Origin: Echinicola marina
GTDB taxonomy: Bacteria; Bacteroidota; Bacteroidia; Cytophagales; Cyclobacteriaceae
Direction of reading: 5' to 3'
Assembly: GCF_020463795.1 (NCBI RefSeq)
Contig: NZ_CP080025.1
Coordinates: forward strand, 1,181,001-1,245,000
Length of the DNA stretch: 64,000 bases
Made by a program: the position numbers and the translations under genes. Below the pieces are notes generated by a model. It was not told where the DNA came from. It worked only from the letters and a program-made list of their open reading frames with translations, and did not search any database. Below are positions 35,812 through 44,020 of the stretch, one piece after another. How positions within the stretch are numbered: the first letter of the stretch is position 1; each line of letters starts with the position of its first letter.

Positions 35812-37170
35812 TTAATTCTCCTCTGGATCCAAAACCACTGATACCCCATGAAACACCCCATTCAATGCATGTTTATTTATATAATCACTGACCAAAGCCG
35901 CTTGATTTACCCTAGGGCCTTCAGCGCTCAATTCCAACTCATGGCCCTCAAGCCAGGTAAACAACCGGTCTCCATCCCTAAAGTCCTGGGTAAATACCCT
36001 TCCCAAAGCCACATGGTACTGCAAGGTAGTTTTTAAAAGTGTCTCATCTATTTGATAATAACCTGACACACCTAATTCTTGGTACCAAGCATTGAAGGCC
36101 TGATTATTGGGTGCAAAAATAGTAAGTGGGCCAATATCCTCTCCCTCAAGATCATTAATAAGCCCTGAATAGATCATGGCGGCCTCAAACTCTGAATAAT
36201 CTGCGGAAGTACTACTCTCTGATAGTAAAAACAAAAGTGACTTATTAGGTGCGGTATAAACCATATCAAGGCGATTGATCAATCCGTTTCCGGCATTGAT
36301 ATCCCTATTCATAATGGCCGCCTGGCCATTTATCCATAATCCATCTTCTAAGTCCCTGCCAAAATACATCAAAGCTCCTTCAATTGTCTCCAAAGGACCT
36401 GGAACCAAATCAGTCGATTCCACCTTCCCCTCCAAAACAAACAGAGACATAAAGTCCTTCAAATTAGTAGAAGACAGCCAGTCTTCTTGCGAAACACCCT
36501 GTTTTTCAAAATAAGTCGCAAAAGCTTCATCACTTGGAATGAATACGGTATATTGCCCTTCTCCAGACAACAGTTCATCAAAGCCAGTTTTCCTAAGTCC
36601 CTCCACAAAAACAGTAAATCCCAAACTTTTGGAAACCTCCATTATATTCAAAGTCACTGGTTCCAAAACTTGCCCCAGGCCATGGATTGCACCATTTGAG
36701 GTAGTAATATCCTTGACCAATATCTTCACTTCAGAATTCACCATCAACTGCCCCTCTTCTTCTGAAACAAACCAAAAATATCCTGGAAGTATCGTCTCCT
36801 GTATCTTATTCAATAGCGAATCGCTGCTCTTTGATGCTTCGGCCAAATGATAACGAACAATTTGCTCCCACTCTTCTGATGTCCTGTCATCTACAGATTG
36901 AATCCCGATCTCTTCAAATGCTTTATTCGTAGGTGCCAACAAAGTAAACTCCCTGTCGCCATCCAGCTCCTCTTTCATACCTGTCTGTTCCAATACTTCC
37001 GACAATATTCGAAAGTTAGGGTCTTGGTTTATAAATTCGGTAATGGTAAATTGTTTAAAATCTGGCGGAATAGTTTGCTCCTCCCGACAGCCCAACAATA
37101 AGCCTATGGCCATTGTAAATAAAAACAGGCCATATGATACACTTAAATGTTTGGGCTTTCCAAAATGCAT
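35812..37170 (-). CDS. Lipoprotein with three FAS1 (fasciclin) domains
   Basis: A 452-residue exported lipoprotein. The signal ends in the lipobox LLLGC at about residue 28. Three fasciclin repeats follow, about 40-165, 178-300 and 310-450, recognised by FTLLAPTNKAFEEIG, YTVFIPSDEAFATYF and LTIFAPNNQAFNAWY and by the HALNGVFHGV-type ends. FAS1 domains mediate adhesion between cells or to matrix. Divergent from gldB. Confidence 0.9.
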   Translation of the reverse strand: MHFGKPKHLSVSYGLFLFTMAIGLLLGCREEQTIPPDFKQFTITEFINQDPNFRILSEVLEQTGMKEELDGDREFTLLAPTNKAFEEIGIQSVDDRTSEEWEQIVRYHLAEASKSSDSLLNKIQETILPGYFWFVSEEEGQLMVNSEVKILVKDITTSNGAIHGLGQVLEPVTLNIMEVSKSLGFTVFVEGLRKTGFDELLSGEGQYTVFIPSDEAFATYFEKQGVSQEDWLSSTNLKDFMSLFVLEGKVESTDLVPGPLETIEGALMYFGRDLEDGLWINGQAAIMNRDINAGNGLINRLDMVYTAPNKSLLFLLSESSTSADYSEFEAAMIYSGLINDLEGEDIGPLTIFAPNNQAFNAWYQELGVSGYYQIDETLLKTTLQYHVALGRVFTQDFRDGDRLFTWLEGHELELSAEGPRVNQAALVSDYINKHALNGVFHGVSVVLDPEEN

Positions 37171-37235
37171 AGCTGAGTGATTTATTAAACAGAATTTTTG
37201 TAAAACTACAAATACCGTGCTTAAGTTTACCTTTA

Positions 37236-37243
37236 CAAATATA
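37236..37243 (-). promoter_or_regulatory. Candidate promoter of FAS1 lipoprotein gene
   Basis: On the minus strand the bases read TATATTTG, matching TAnnTTTG, 66 bases before the FAS1 start. No TTG is seen at the upstream position, so confidence is limited. Confidence 0.4.
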
Positions 37244-37298
37244 GCGCTATTAAAAAAAATCCCGACCTTTTATTCAAATACCAGAAAATATCCCTCCC

Positions 37299-38297
37299 AT
37301 GAAAAAAAATCCTCTGCTATTTCTTGCTTTACTAATTGTCCTATTCTCTTGCAAAAAGGAAAGTCAAAATTGCGAAATTTCCGAGGAAGTTCAAGCTGTT
37401 CAGGTAGACCTAAAAATAGAGCGATTAGAGGACCTGCTTTTTGAAGCCAAGGGTCAAGGAGACATCTCCTATTTTTTGGAATCCCATCCTGATTTCTCTG
37501 CCAAATACTTACAAGAAGACCTGTACCCAAGCAAAGAGGCACTGATTTCCACCCTTATCGAAATCCCCAATGACACCTTAATGCAAGAACTTTATGAGGA
37601 AGTAACGGCAGAATTCCCCAGTATCAGACAGGTAGAACAAGACTTGGAAACTGCCTTCAAACATATCAAATACTTTTATCCATCCTTCAAAGTTCCCAAA
37701 GTCTACACCTTTGTCAGTGGCTTTACTTCCGACATTTACCTGGATGAAGATATGCTGGTGATAGGATTAGATTACTTCTTGCCCAATGACCATCGGTTTC
37801 AACCGCCAGAAATGCCTGAATATATTGCCAAAAGATATGATAAGGATCACCTTGTTCCCATGATCATCACCGCCATTTCTTCTGTATTCAATGAAACAGA
37901 TCTGCAAGACAACACCCTCTTGGCAGAAATGATCTATTATGGAAAGGCCTACCATTTTACCAAATCCATGCTTCCATGTACACCAGAAAAATTTATTATT
38001 GGCTATACTCCTGCAGAACTGGCAGCTTGCTATTCCAATGAAGATTTTATTTGGACACACTTAATAGAAGAAGAGGCAATATATGAAACCAACCCTTTCA
38101 ATATCAGAAAATACACTGGGGAAGCCCCTGCTACCGATGTGATCAGTCCTGACGCTCCCGGAAGGGTCGGACGGTGGGTAGGCTGGAATATAGTCGATGC
38201 CTATAGTGAAAAAAATAATATTGGTCTTAAAGACTTAATGACTGAAAAGGACGCTAAGAAAATCTTTATGCAATCAGCATATAAACCTCGTCAATAG
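37299..38297 (+). CDS. gldB: Gliding motility lipoprotein GldB
   Basis: A 332-residue lipoprotein with signal and lipobox ending at C18 (LLIVLFSC). The region from DLKIERLEDLLFEA, through FLESHPDFSAKYL, to VYTFVSGFTSDIYL and LDYFLPNDHRFQPPEMPEYIAKR matches GldB, an essential part of Bacteroidetes gliding. Its 3' end overlaps the convergent glycosyltransferase by 32 bases. A GldB homologue does not by itself prove motility. Confidence 0.85.
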   Translation: MKKNPLLFLALLIVLFSCKKESQNCEISEEVQAVQVDLKIERLEDLLFEAKGQGDISYFLESHPDFSAKYLQEDLYPSKEALISTLIEIPNDTLMQELYEEVTAEFPSIRQVEQDLETAFKHIKYFYPSFKVPKVYTFVSGFTSDIYLDEDMLVIGLDYFLPNDHRFQPPEMPEYIAKRYDKDHLVPMIITAISSVFNETDLQDNTLLAEMIYYGKAYHFTKSMLPCTPEKFIIGYTPAELAACYSNEDFIWTHLIEEEAIYETNPFNIRKYTGEAPATDVISPDAPGRVGRWVGWNIVDAYSEKNNIGLKDLMTEKDAKKIFMQSAYKPRQ

Positions 38298-39495
38298 TGG
38301 GTAAAGGGTATTTCTTGGGATCAAGTGTAAATAGAAGTCTGCTGAGGGCTTTCTCTTTCGAAAAGTGTAACACAGCCAGATCACTTGCCCTGTGTTTCAT
38401 TCCTTTGAGCCGCTTCCTGTCTGCATCCAAAGCTTCCATTTTTGCGATTCCCAAATCCATTTTTTGGGAATCGTACACTACCCCTATCTTATTTCGCTTG
38501 ACCAAATTATAAACCCATCCCTTATGATTCACCATAATAGCATTTCCCATGGCTATGGCATCAAAAAACTTATTGGGGCTGTTAGTTTTAAGCACCGGAA
38601 GATGGTCAAAGGAAATAAAGGACACATCCGTAACCGATAGTAATTTTCTTACGGCCACCTTGTCCCCAAAGGGTAAAAACTTAAGATTGTTCAGCTTTTT
38701 CTCCTTTGCTATGATCTTAAGCGCTGCCAATCTTTTTCCTTTACCCATTATGGCAAATTGCCAATTTTTATTTCTTAGTTGTGCCTCTTCAGCAAAATCC
38801 AACAATTCACCCACCGCATTGACATCCCCAATAGCTCCCGTGTAAGCAAAACTCAAAGCTTCCTTTTTCCAGTCCAATTCCTTAAGATATTCCTCATCTT
38901 TTTGGAAACTGGGCTTAAAAAACTTCACATCCGAAAAATTGGGGATCAAACTAATATCACCAGCAGGAACAATGTTTTCAATATAATTTCTTATACCGGG
39001 AGAAAGGGCAACAATCTTTAAAGCATGCTGGTAAATCCGCTTCTCCAGTTTATACAAAGCCTTTTTCAATACGGGATTTTTCACCGCTCCTACCTGAACA
39101 GGTGCCTCCGGCCAAAGGTCCCTAACCTCAAAAATATAAGGTAATGCCAGCCTGCGCTTTGCCCACAAACCAATCAGTCCAGTGGTCAAAGGAGTTGAGG
39201 TAATGTACAGCAAATCTGGTCTATTTAGCTTTTTCAACAACTGCTTGGCCAACCTCACAAAGCTAAAAAAGGCCACTGAGCGTTTAGCAAAGCCAAAGGT
39301 ATTGTCATAGGCTACCGGAAGATAATGGACCTTGATCCCTTCCACCATTTTGAAATCATATTCTCCCGATGAATGGGCTGTGATCATTTCTACTTCCACA
39401 CCAGTCTCCACAAGTCCTTTGGCAAGATGGTATGATCTTACTGCGCCACCTTCTTCGGGAGTTACGAAATACTGGTGAATATAAATGATTCTCAT
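38266..39495 (-). CDS. Glycosyltransferase family 4 (WbuB-like)
   Basis: A 409-residue GT-B glycosyltransferase. The start RIIYIHQYFVTPEEGGAVRSYHLAKGL and LPYIFEVRDLWPEAPVQVGAV are typical of WbuB-like fucosaminyl- or N-acetylsugar transferases; FAYTGAIGDVNAVGELLDFA forms the donor domain. Its ATG overlaps the stop of the asnB-like gene by four bases (ATGA), so the two are translationally coupled and form a small second sugar-modification locus. Confidence 0.88.
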   Translation of the reverse strand: MRIIYIHQYFVTPEEGGAVRSYHLAKGLVETGVEVEMITAHSSGEYDFKMVEGIKVHYLPVAYDNTFGFAKRSVAFFSFVRLAKQLLKKLNRPDLLYITSTPLTTGLIGLWAKRRLALPYIFEVRDLWPEAPVQVGAVKNPVLKKALYKLEKRIYQHALKIVALSPGIRNYIENIVPAGDISLIPNFSDVKFFKPSFQKDEEYLKELDWKKEALSFAYTGAIGDVNAVGELLDFAEEAQLRNKNWQFAIMGKGKRLAALKIIAKEKKLNNLKFLPFGDKVAVRKLLSVTDVSFISFDHLPVLKTNSPNKFFDAIAMGNAIMVNHKGWVYNLVKRNKIGVVYDSQKMDLGIAKMEALDADRKRLKGMKHRASDLAVLHFSKEKALSRLLFTLDPKKYPLPTIDEVYMLIA

Positions 39496-41285
39496 TTTAT
39501 TTTTTTCCTATACCAACCTGCAAGCACAAAAAGGTTCCAGATTTGAAGGAAGCTATCATTAATGTATAAACTTGGCTGCTTAGCTAAGTTAAGCATTTCC
39601 TCAGGAAAGTTTCGCCCTTCCTTAACCTCAAATTCCCTGATTTCCTTAAAAACTTTCTCGCGAAAACCTTCATGGGACTTCAGCCATTCTTTTATGGGCA
39701 AGCCTAATCCTAACTTTTTCCTTACGGCCAATTCCTTAAGCCCTGCATCCTCAAGAAGCCCTTTGATCCATTCCTTATTGCTCAATTGGAGATGCACTTC
39801 TTCATCAAGGGATAAACTCAAATCCACTAGCCCCTTATCCAAATAAGGGGCCCTTCCTTCAATCCCATGACACATCAATGCATTATCATGAATCTTTAAG
39901 ATATCATTGACCAAATAATATTGCCTATCCCAGGTAAGTGCTGCCTTATAGGGGGGCAAATCCTCTGGATAATATTTTAAGAATGCTGCGATATGTTTTT
40001 TAGGTATCCTTTGCAAAGAACTAAAATTCAAAAAAGTCACATCATCTGATGCATCCACTGCATGGGCCATCTTACGACCCTTCCTGCCCAAAAGAGGCAA
40101 AACCTTTCCCATCTTTGCTACTTTAAGCATTGTCGCTTTATTTTTAAGGAAATACCTAAATGCAGCATGTCTGCTGTATCCGCTGAACAGCTCATCGGCC
40201 CCAGCTCCGCTGACCAAGATCTTCACATACTTTTTAGCTTCCTTGGCTATCATCCAGCTGATGAAACTGGCACTATCACCGATTGGCTGATCCAGATCCC
40301 CCAAATAATTTCCCCAGTTTTCCAAAACTAAATCTGGGGTAATCACCACTTCATGATGGGCAGCATTGTATTTTTTCGCCACCTTTTTTGCATATTTTGG
40401 ATCAGGATAGGCCCTTAAGTACCGGTCTTCAAATGTAAGCGTAAAAGTATGCAGTGGAATTCCAGTTTCCTCCACCCAGGTATGGAGCAGCAAACTGCTA
40501 TCTGCCCCCCCGCTCAACAATACGCCTACAGGGACATCTGCCTGAAAATGCCTTAAAACTGCCTCGGTCAACAAATTCTTAAACTGGCCCTTATCGGCTA
40601 CTCCTATTTTTTTTACCTTTTCCTTTCGTTTATAGGAGGATAAAATTTTGCCCTCAAAATCCAATTTTAGCATCTCACCAGGCTCAAGTTGCTTCACGGA
40701 TTCATAAAAACTCTTACCCGGAAAAGCATGCCTGGAATAAAAATAAGGTAAATACTGTTCTACATCGATACTGCATTCTATCAAACCTGAGGAAACCAGG
40801 GCCCCAGCTTCTGAAGAAAAGAGCCATTGGCTTCCATGGTGATAATAATAAAGTGGCTTTTTTCCATAACTATCCCGAGCAACAATTATTTGCTCCCTCC
40901 GGCTATCCACAAAAACCAAGGCAAACATCCCCTCAAGATCTCCTAGTCCCTGCTCCCCTTTTTGCATCAACCAGCGCAGCAATACCTCACTGTCCGACCT
41001 GCTTTCAAAAGTAGCTCCTGATTGAAGCAAGTGATTCCTGAGCTCTTCAGCATTATAAAGTGCGCCATTCCATACCAAAAAATACTGGTCAGCAATACTG
41101 ATAGGTTGATTGGCCCAATCGCCAAGATCAACGGTTTTTAATCTATTACCTGCAATAAACAACTGCTCATTAATAGACTTCCAGGAGGATTGATCAGGAC
41201 CACGGTGCCGTGTGGACTCCATCATTAACCGTATGGCTTCCTGACCTCTAAGAGGAAAATTTAGCGCTAGATTAATTCCGCACAT
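39492..41285 (-). CDS. asnB: Asparagine synthase (glutamine-hydrolysing) family, second copy
   Basis: A 597-residue amidotransferase with N-terminal MCGINLAL (Cys2), glutaminase motifs HRGPDQS, NGALYN and SDSEV, and the synthetase loop LSGGADSS, then SGAGADELFSGY. It differs clearly from the copy at 23.5-25.3 kb and is coupled to a glycosyltransferase, supporting a role in amidating a sugar or peptide carboxylate. It starts four bases before the nth stop. Confidence 0.9.
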   Translation of the reverse strand: MCGINLALNFPLRGQEAIRLMMESTRHRGPDQSSWKSINEQLFIAGNRLKTVDLGDWANQPISIADQYFLVWNGALYNAEELRNHLLQSGATFESRSDSEVLLRWLMQKGEQGLGDLEGMFALVFVDSRREQIIVARDSYGKKPLYYYHHGSQWLFSSEAGALVSSGLIECSIDVEQYLPYFYSRHAFPGKSFYESVKQLEPGEMLKLDFEGKILSSYKRKEKVKKIGVADKGQFKNLLTEAVLRHFQADVPVGVLLSGGADSSLLLHTWVEETGIPLHTFTLTFEDRYLRAYPDPKYAKKVAKKYNAAHHEVVITPDLVLENWGNYLGDLDQPIGDSASFISWMIAKEAKKYVKILVSGAGADELFSGYSRHAAFRYFLKNKATMLKVAKMGKVLPLLGRKGRKMAHAVDASDDVTFLNFSSLQRIPKKHIAAFLKYYPEDLPPYKAALTWDRQYYLVNDILKIHDNALMCHGIEGRAPYLDKGLVDLSLSLDEEVHLQLSNKEWIKGLLEDAGLKELAVRKKLGLGLPIKEWLKSHEGFREKVFKEIREFEVKEGRNFPEEMLNLAKQPSLYINDSFLQIWNLFVLAGWYRKKIK

Positions 41286-41288
41286 TAG

Positions 41289-41975
41289 CTATTTCTTGGT
41301 CCCAGACAGCAATTCTTTTTCCATTTCCATTTTGGCCTTGTTCTTTTCGTAATACCTACAGAAATGGGTAATATCGCACGCTTCACATTTAGGTTTCCTT
41401 GCCAAACACACATAACGGCCATGCAAGATCAACCAATGATGGGCAATATGAATATGTTCTTTTGGAATATGCTTGATCAATTGCTTTTCTACTTCCAAGG
41501 GAGTTTTGGCATTTTGGGGCACCAAGCCCAATCTTTTGGAAACCCTAAAAACATGGGTATCCACTGCCATATTGGGTTGATTCCAAACAACGGAAGTGAT
41601 TACATTGGCGGTCTTCCTTCCTACCCCTGGAAGTTTCACCAACTCTTTTACAGTTGAAGGAATTTCGCTGTTGAAATCTTCCACCAGCATTTTGCCCAAA
41701 CCCAGCAAATGCTTGGTTTTATTGTTCGGGTAGGATACAGACTTGATATAAGGAAATAATTCATCGAAAGTGGAAGAAGCCAAGTGCTCAGGAGTCGGGA
41801 AATCTCTAAAAAGCGCCGGTGTCACCATATTGATACGTTTATCAGTACACTGCGCACTAAGCACCACCGCTATCAAAAGCTGGAAGGGAGTTTCATATTC
41901 CAACTCCGTCTCCGCCACTGGCATATGGGTAGAAAAATGGTCCGTAAATGCCTTATATCGCTCTTTCTTCAACAT
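41289..41975 (-). CDS. nth: Endonuclease III
   Basis: A 228-residue DNA glycosylase/AP lyase for oxidised pyrimidines. Helix-hairpin-helix LPGVGRKTANVI with the catalytic Lys, the catalytic Asp in VDTHVFRVSKRLG, and the 4Fe-4S ligands C-x6-C-x2-C-x5-C in CLARKPKCEACDITHFC are all present. Length is slightly longer than E. coli Nth. Probably the first gene of the nth-asnB-glycosyltransferase transcript. Confidence 0.96.
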   Translation of the reverse strand: MLKKERYKAFTDHFSTHMPVAETELEYETPFQLLIAVVLSAQCTDKRINMVTPALFRDFPTPEHLASSTFDELFPYIKSVSYPNNKTKHLLGLGKMLVEDFNSEIPSTVKELVKLPGVGRKTANVITSVVWNQPNMAVDTHVFRVSKRLGLVPQNAKTPLEVEKQLIKHIPKEHIHIAHHWLILHGRYVCLARKPKCEACDITHFCRYYEKNKAKMEMEKELLSGTKK

Positions 41976-42045
41976 ATTTTTATCTCCTTTATCCCTCCAA
42001 ATATAATAGAAATCTAGGCCATTAAAGAATCTCCTTCCCAGAAAA

Positions 42046-42077
42046 AAGCCCTCTGGATAAGTTTATCCAGAGGGCTT
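42046..42077. terminator. Strong hairpin terminator
   Basis: AAGCCCTCTGGATAA (42046-42060) pairs perfectly with TTATCCAGAGGGCTT (42063-42077) over a two-base loop. It lies downstream of the sigma-factor operon (ending at 42097, minus strand), with A-rich flank giving U residues on that strand. Confidence 0.85.
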
Positions 42078-42096
42078 CTACCGATATTTCTTACTG

Positions 42097-42342
42097 TCAA
42101 ACCTTTTGGAGTCCAGAAGTCCTGGCCTTTTCTTTAATGGAAGCCACCACCTTATCGGATGGCTCCAGTACCAAACCATTGATCTGGTCAACGGTACTCA
42201 AAAAGCCTAGATAATCTTGCATGAGATCATCATCTTCACGCAAAAGCTGCTCAAATGCTATACTTTCTTCTTCACTCATTTCCTGATAGACATACCTTAT
42301 CAGCTGATCATTTGGGGTAAAATATATTGTCATAGGCAACAT
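42097..42342 (-). CDS. Small protein downstream of ECF sigma factor
   Basis: An 81-residue acidic, helical protein that overlaps the sigma factor stop by 35 bases. The segment QEMSEEESIAFEQLLREDDDL resembles the N-terminal part of anti-sigma factors (a dimerisation-like helix pair), but there is no membrane helix and no zinc motif. Alternative start at 42333 (MTIYFTPND). The tight pairing suggests it modulates the sigma factor; this is inference. Confidence 0.7.
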   Translation of the reverse strand: MLPMTIYFTPNDQLIRYVYQEMSEEESIAFEQLLREDDDLMQDYLGFLSTVDQINGLVLEPSDKVVASIKEKARTSGLQKV

Positions 42343-42910
42343 TTATTTGTTTTAGTTTCTTCCTAATATTGATCAATGCATACCTCATCCTCCCAAGAGC
42401 GGTATTAATGCTCACTCCTGTTTGGTCGGCAATTTCCTGAAAACTCAAGTCCATATAATGCCTCATGATCAAGACTTGTTTCTGTGCTTCAGGCAACTCG
42501 TTGATTAAATCCCTTACCAATTCATGGGTCTCATCTTTGACCTTCTGGTCTTCGACATTATCCTCGGCAAATTTTAATGTATTGAATAAACTGGAACCAT
42601 CTTCCATTACAATGGAAGGATACCGCTTCATCTTTCTGAAATAGTCTATCGCTAAATTATGCGCGATGCGCATCAGCCACGGCTGAAATTTCCCCTCTTC
42701 GTTATACCTGTCTGAGTTTAGGGTCTGGATTACTTTTACAAAAACATCCTGTAACAAATCCTCCGCTAATCCTTGATCCTTTACTATCATATAAATCGTG
42801 GTAAAAACGCGCGATTTATATTTATCTACCAACATTTCGAAAGCTGCTTCGCTTCCATTTCTATACTGAGCGATTAACTCACTGTCTTTAGGTCCTAACC
42901 TTTTACTCAT
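42308..42910 (-). CDS. RNA polymerase sigma factor, ECF type
   Basis: A 200-residue ECF sigma factor. Region 2 reads VFTTIYMIVKDQGLAEDLLQDVFVKV and WLMRIAHNLAIDYFRK; region 4 reads LPEAQKQVLIMRHYMDLSFQEIADQTG and SINTALGRMRYALINIRK. Long spacer between them. Upstream there is a perfect small palindrome ACGTT-TAAAT-AACGT at 42919-42933, 9 bases from the start. Target genes unknown. Confidence 0.92.
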   Translation of the reverse strand: MSKRLGPKDSELIAQYRNGSEAAFEMLVDKYKSRVFTTIYMIVKDQGLAEDLLQDVFVKVIQTLNSDRYNEEGKFQPWLMRIAHNLAIDYFRKMKRYPSIVMEDGSSLFNTLKFAEDNVEDQKVKDETHELVRDLINELPEAQKQVLIMRHYMDLSFQEIADQTGVSINTALGRMRYALINIRKKLKQINVAYDNIFYPK

Positions 42911-43307
42911 AAATTCTGACGTTTAAATAACGTAGAGGTTTATTTCATATTGCGGATTTTAGGTGGGAAACTTGAAATTATTATTATCAAATGTATCAAA
43001 ATGAAAAACACAAAGCAATGAAATAAATGATTTTTTTATGTTGTCAAAACTCAAATAGCCACCCGTTTCAAAATATTCATCTGAATAAGTTAAGAAATGC
43101 AAAACTTTCAATGGATAAATATTTCTTAAAGTTGGTGAATTTCCCTAGAAATATCAATGCTTGACACCTGAATTGCCATTATCATTACCATAAGTGATCA
43201 GAATAAGCCAGTTCTATCAATATTTTCGAGACAACTACCTAACTGGCTCATTTCTTGATAAGTATATTTTTAAAATCAATAATTTTTCATCTAACCACTT
43301 TGTAATT
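42911..43307. other. 397-bp divergent intergenic region
   Basis: Lies between the sigma gene (minus) and the SIMPL-like lipoprotein gene (plus). It carries the palindrome at 42919-42933 and otherwise AT-rich DNA. The frame open upstream of 43308 is treated as non-coding because the lipoprotein signal starts there. Confidence 0.4.
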
Positions 43308-43925
43308 ATGAAAATCATCTTCATCAACACCCTCCTGTTCATCATCACCTGCACCTCAATATTTTCCTGCACTACCGAAGTAATCCAACAACATCAAACC
43401 ATTGAGGTCATAGGTGCTGCTGAAGTCAATTTTGATGCTACAAAAGCTTGTTTGAACATCAATTATAATGGTTCCAAAGAAGGCCAAGAAAGCCTGGAAA
43501 AGCTGATGTCTGGAAAGCAAATGGAAAACTTTCAAGTCAAAAAAATAAACGAGAGCTATTACAAATCCAATAACACCAAAGGTGTGGATTTTGAATACGG
43601 AATAAGTTATCGCCTAATACTCAACAAAGCAACAGATAGGGACTTAATCAGTAGCCTACTCCGGGAAAATAATATTGGTGCCAACCTAAGCAGCGGAGGA
43701 TATTTTATCAATATCGCTGAAATCCAATCCAAAAATGAACTAGGATTCAACCAGGCAATCGAAAATGCAAAATCAAGAATCGAGAAACATGCCAGTGCAA
43801 TGGAGAAAAATTATGAAATACTATCCATAGAAGAGATCGATGATTTTCAGCAGTTACCCATTGACGGTATCATTTACAATACCAGCCTCATCAAAAAGGT
43901 TAAAGTTAAGGCCCTATTAAATTGA
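43308..43925 (+). CDS. SIMPL-domain-like lipoprotein
   Basis: A 205-residue secreted lipoprotein. The start at 43308 gives the signal MKIIFINTLLFIITCTSIF with lipobox SIFSC; 38 upstream codons are rejected. The mature part begins TIEVIGAAEVNFDATKACL and ends with FNQAIENAKSRIEKHASAM, the pattern of SIMPL (DUF541) domains, which are periplasmic or surface proteins of unclear function. Stands alone, before uvrA. Confidence 0.65.
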   Translation: MKIIFINTLLFIITCTSIFSCTTEVIQQHQTIEVIGAAEVNFDATKACLNINYNGSKEGQESLEKLMSGKQMENFQVKKINESYYKSNNTKGVDFEYGISYRLILNKATDRDLISSLLRENNIGANLSSGGYFINIAEIQSKNELGFNQAIENAKSRIEKHASAMEKNYEILSIEEIDDFQQLPIDGIIYNTSLIKKVKVKALLN

Positions 43926-44006
43926 AATAAAGTATATGAAATGCATTAAGGAACTTTTCATCTTAATTCAACTTTAAACAAATTACCATTTCACCTGTTC
44001 ACTTGG

Positions 44007-44014
44007 TATCTTTG
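44007..44014 (+). promoter_or_regulatory. Candidate uvrA promoter close to the start codon
   Basis: TATCTTTG matches TAnnTTTG and ends only six bases before the uvrA ATG at 44021. If used, transcription would begin at or within a base or two of the start codon. No TTG is found 19-21 bases upstream. Confidence 0.4.
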
Positions 44015-44020
44015 TAAACT

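Noticed and set aside
43194-43307. 38-codon extension of the SIMPL-like lipoprotein
   Set aside because: It would bury the signal peptide and lipobox, which start cleanly at 43308.
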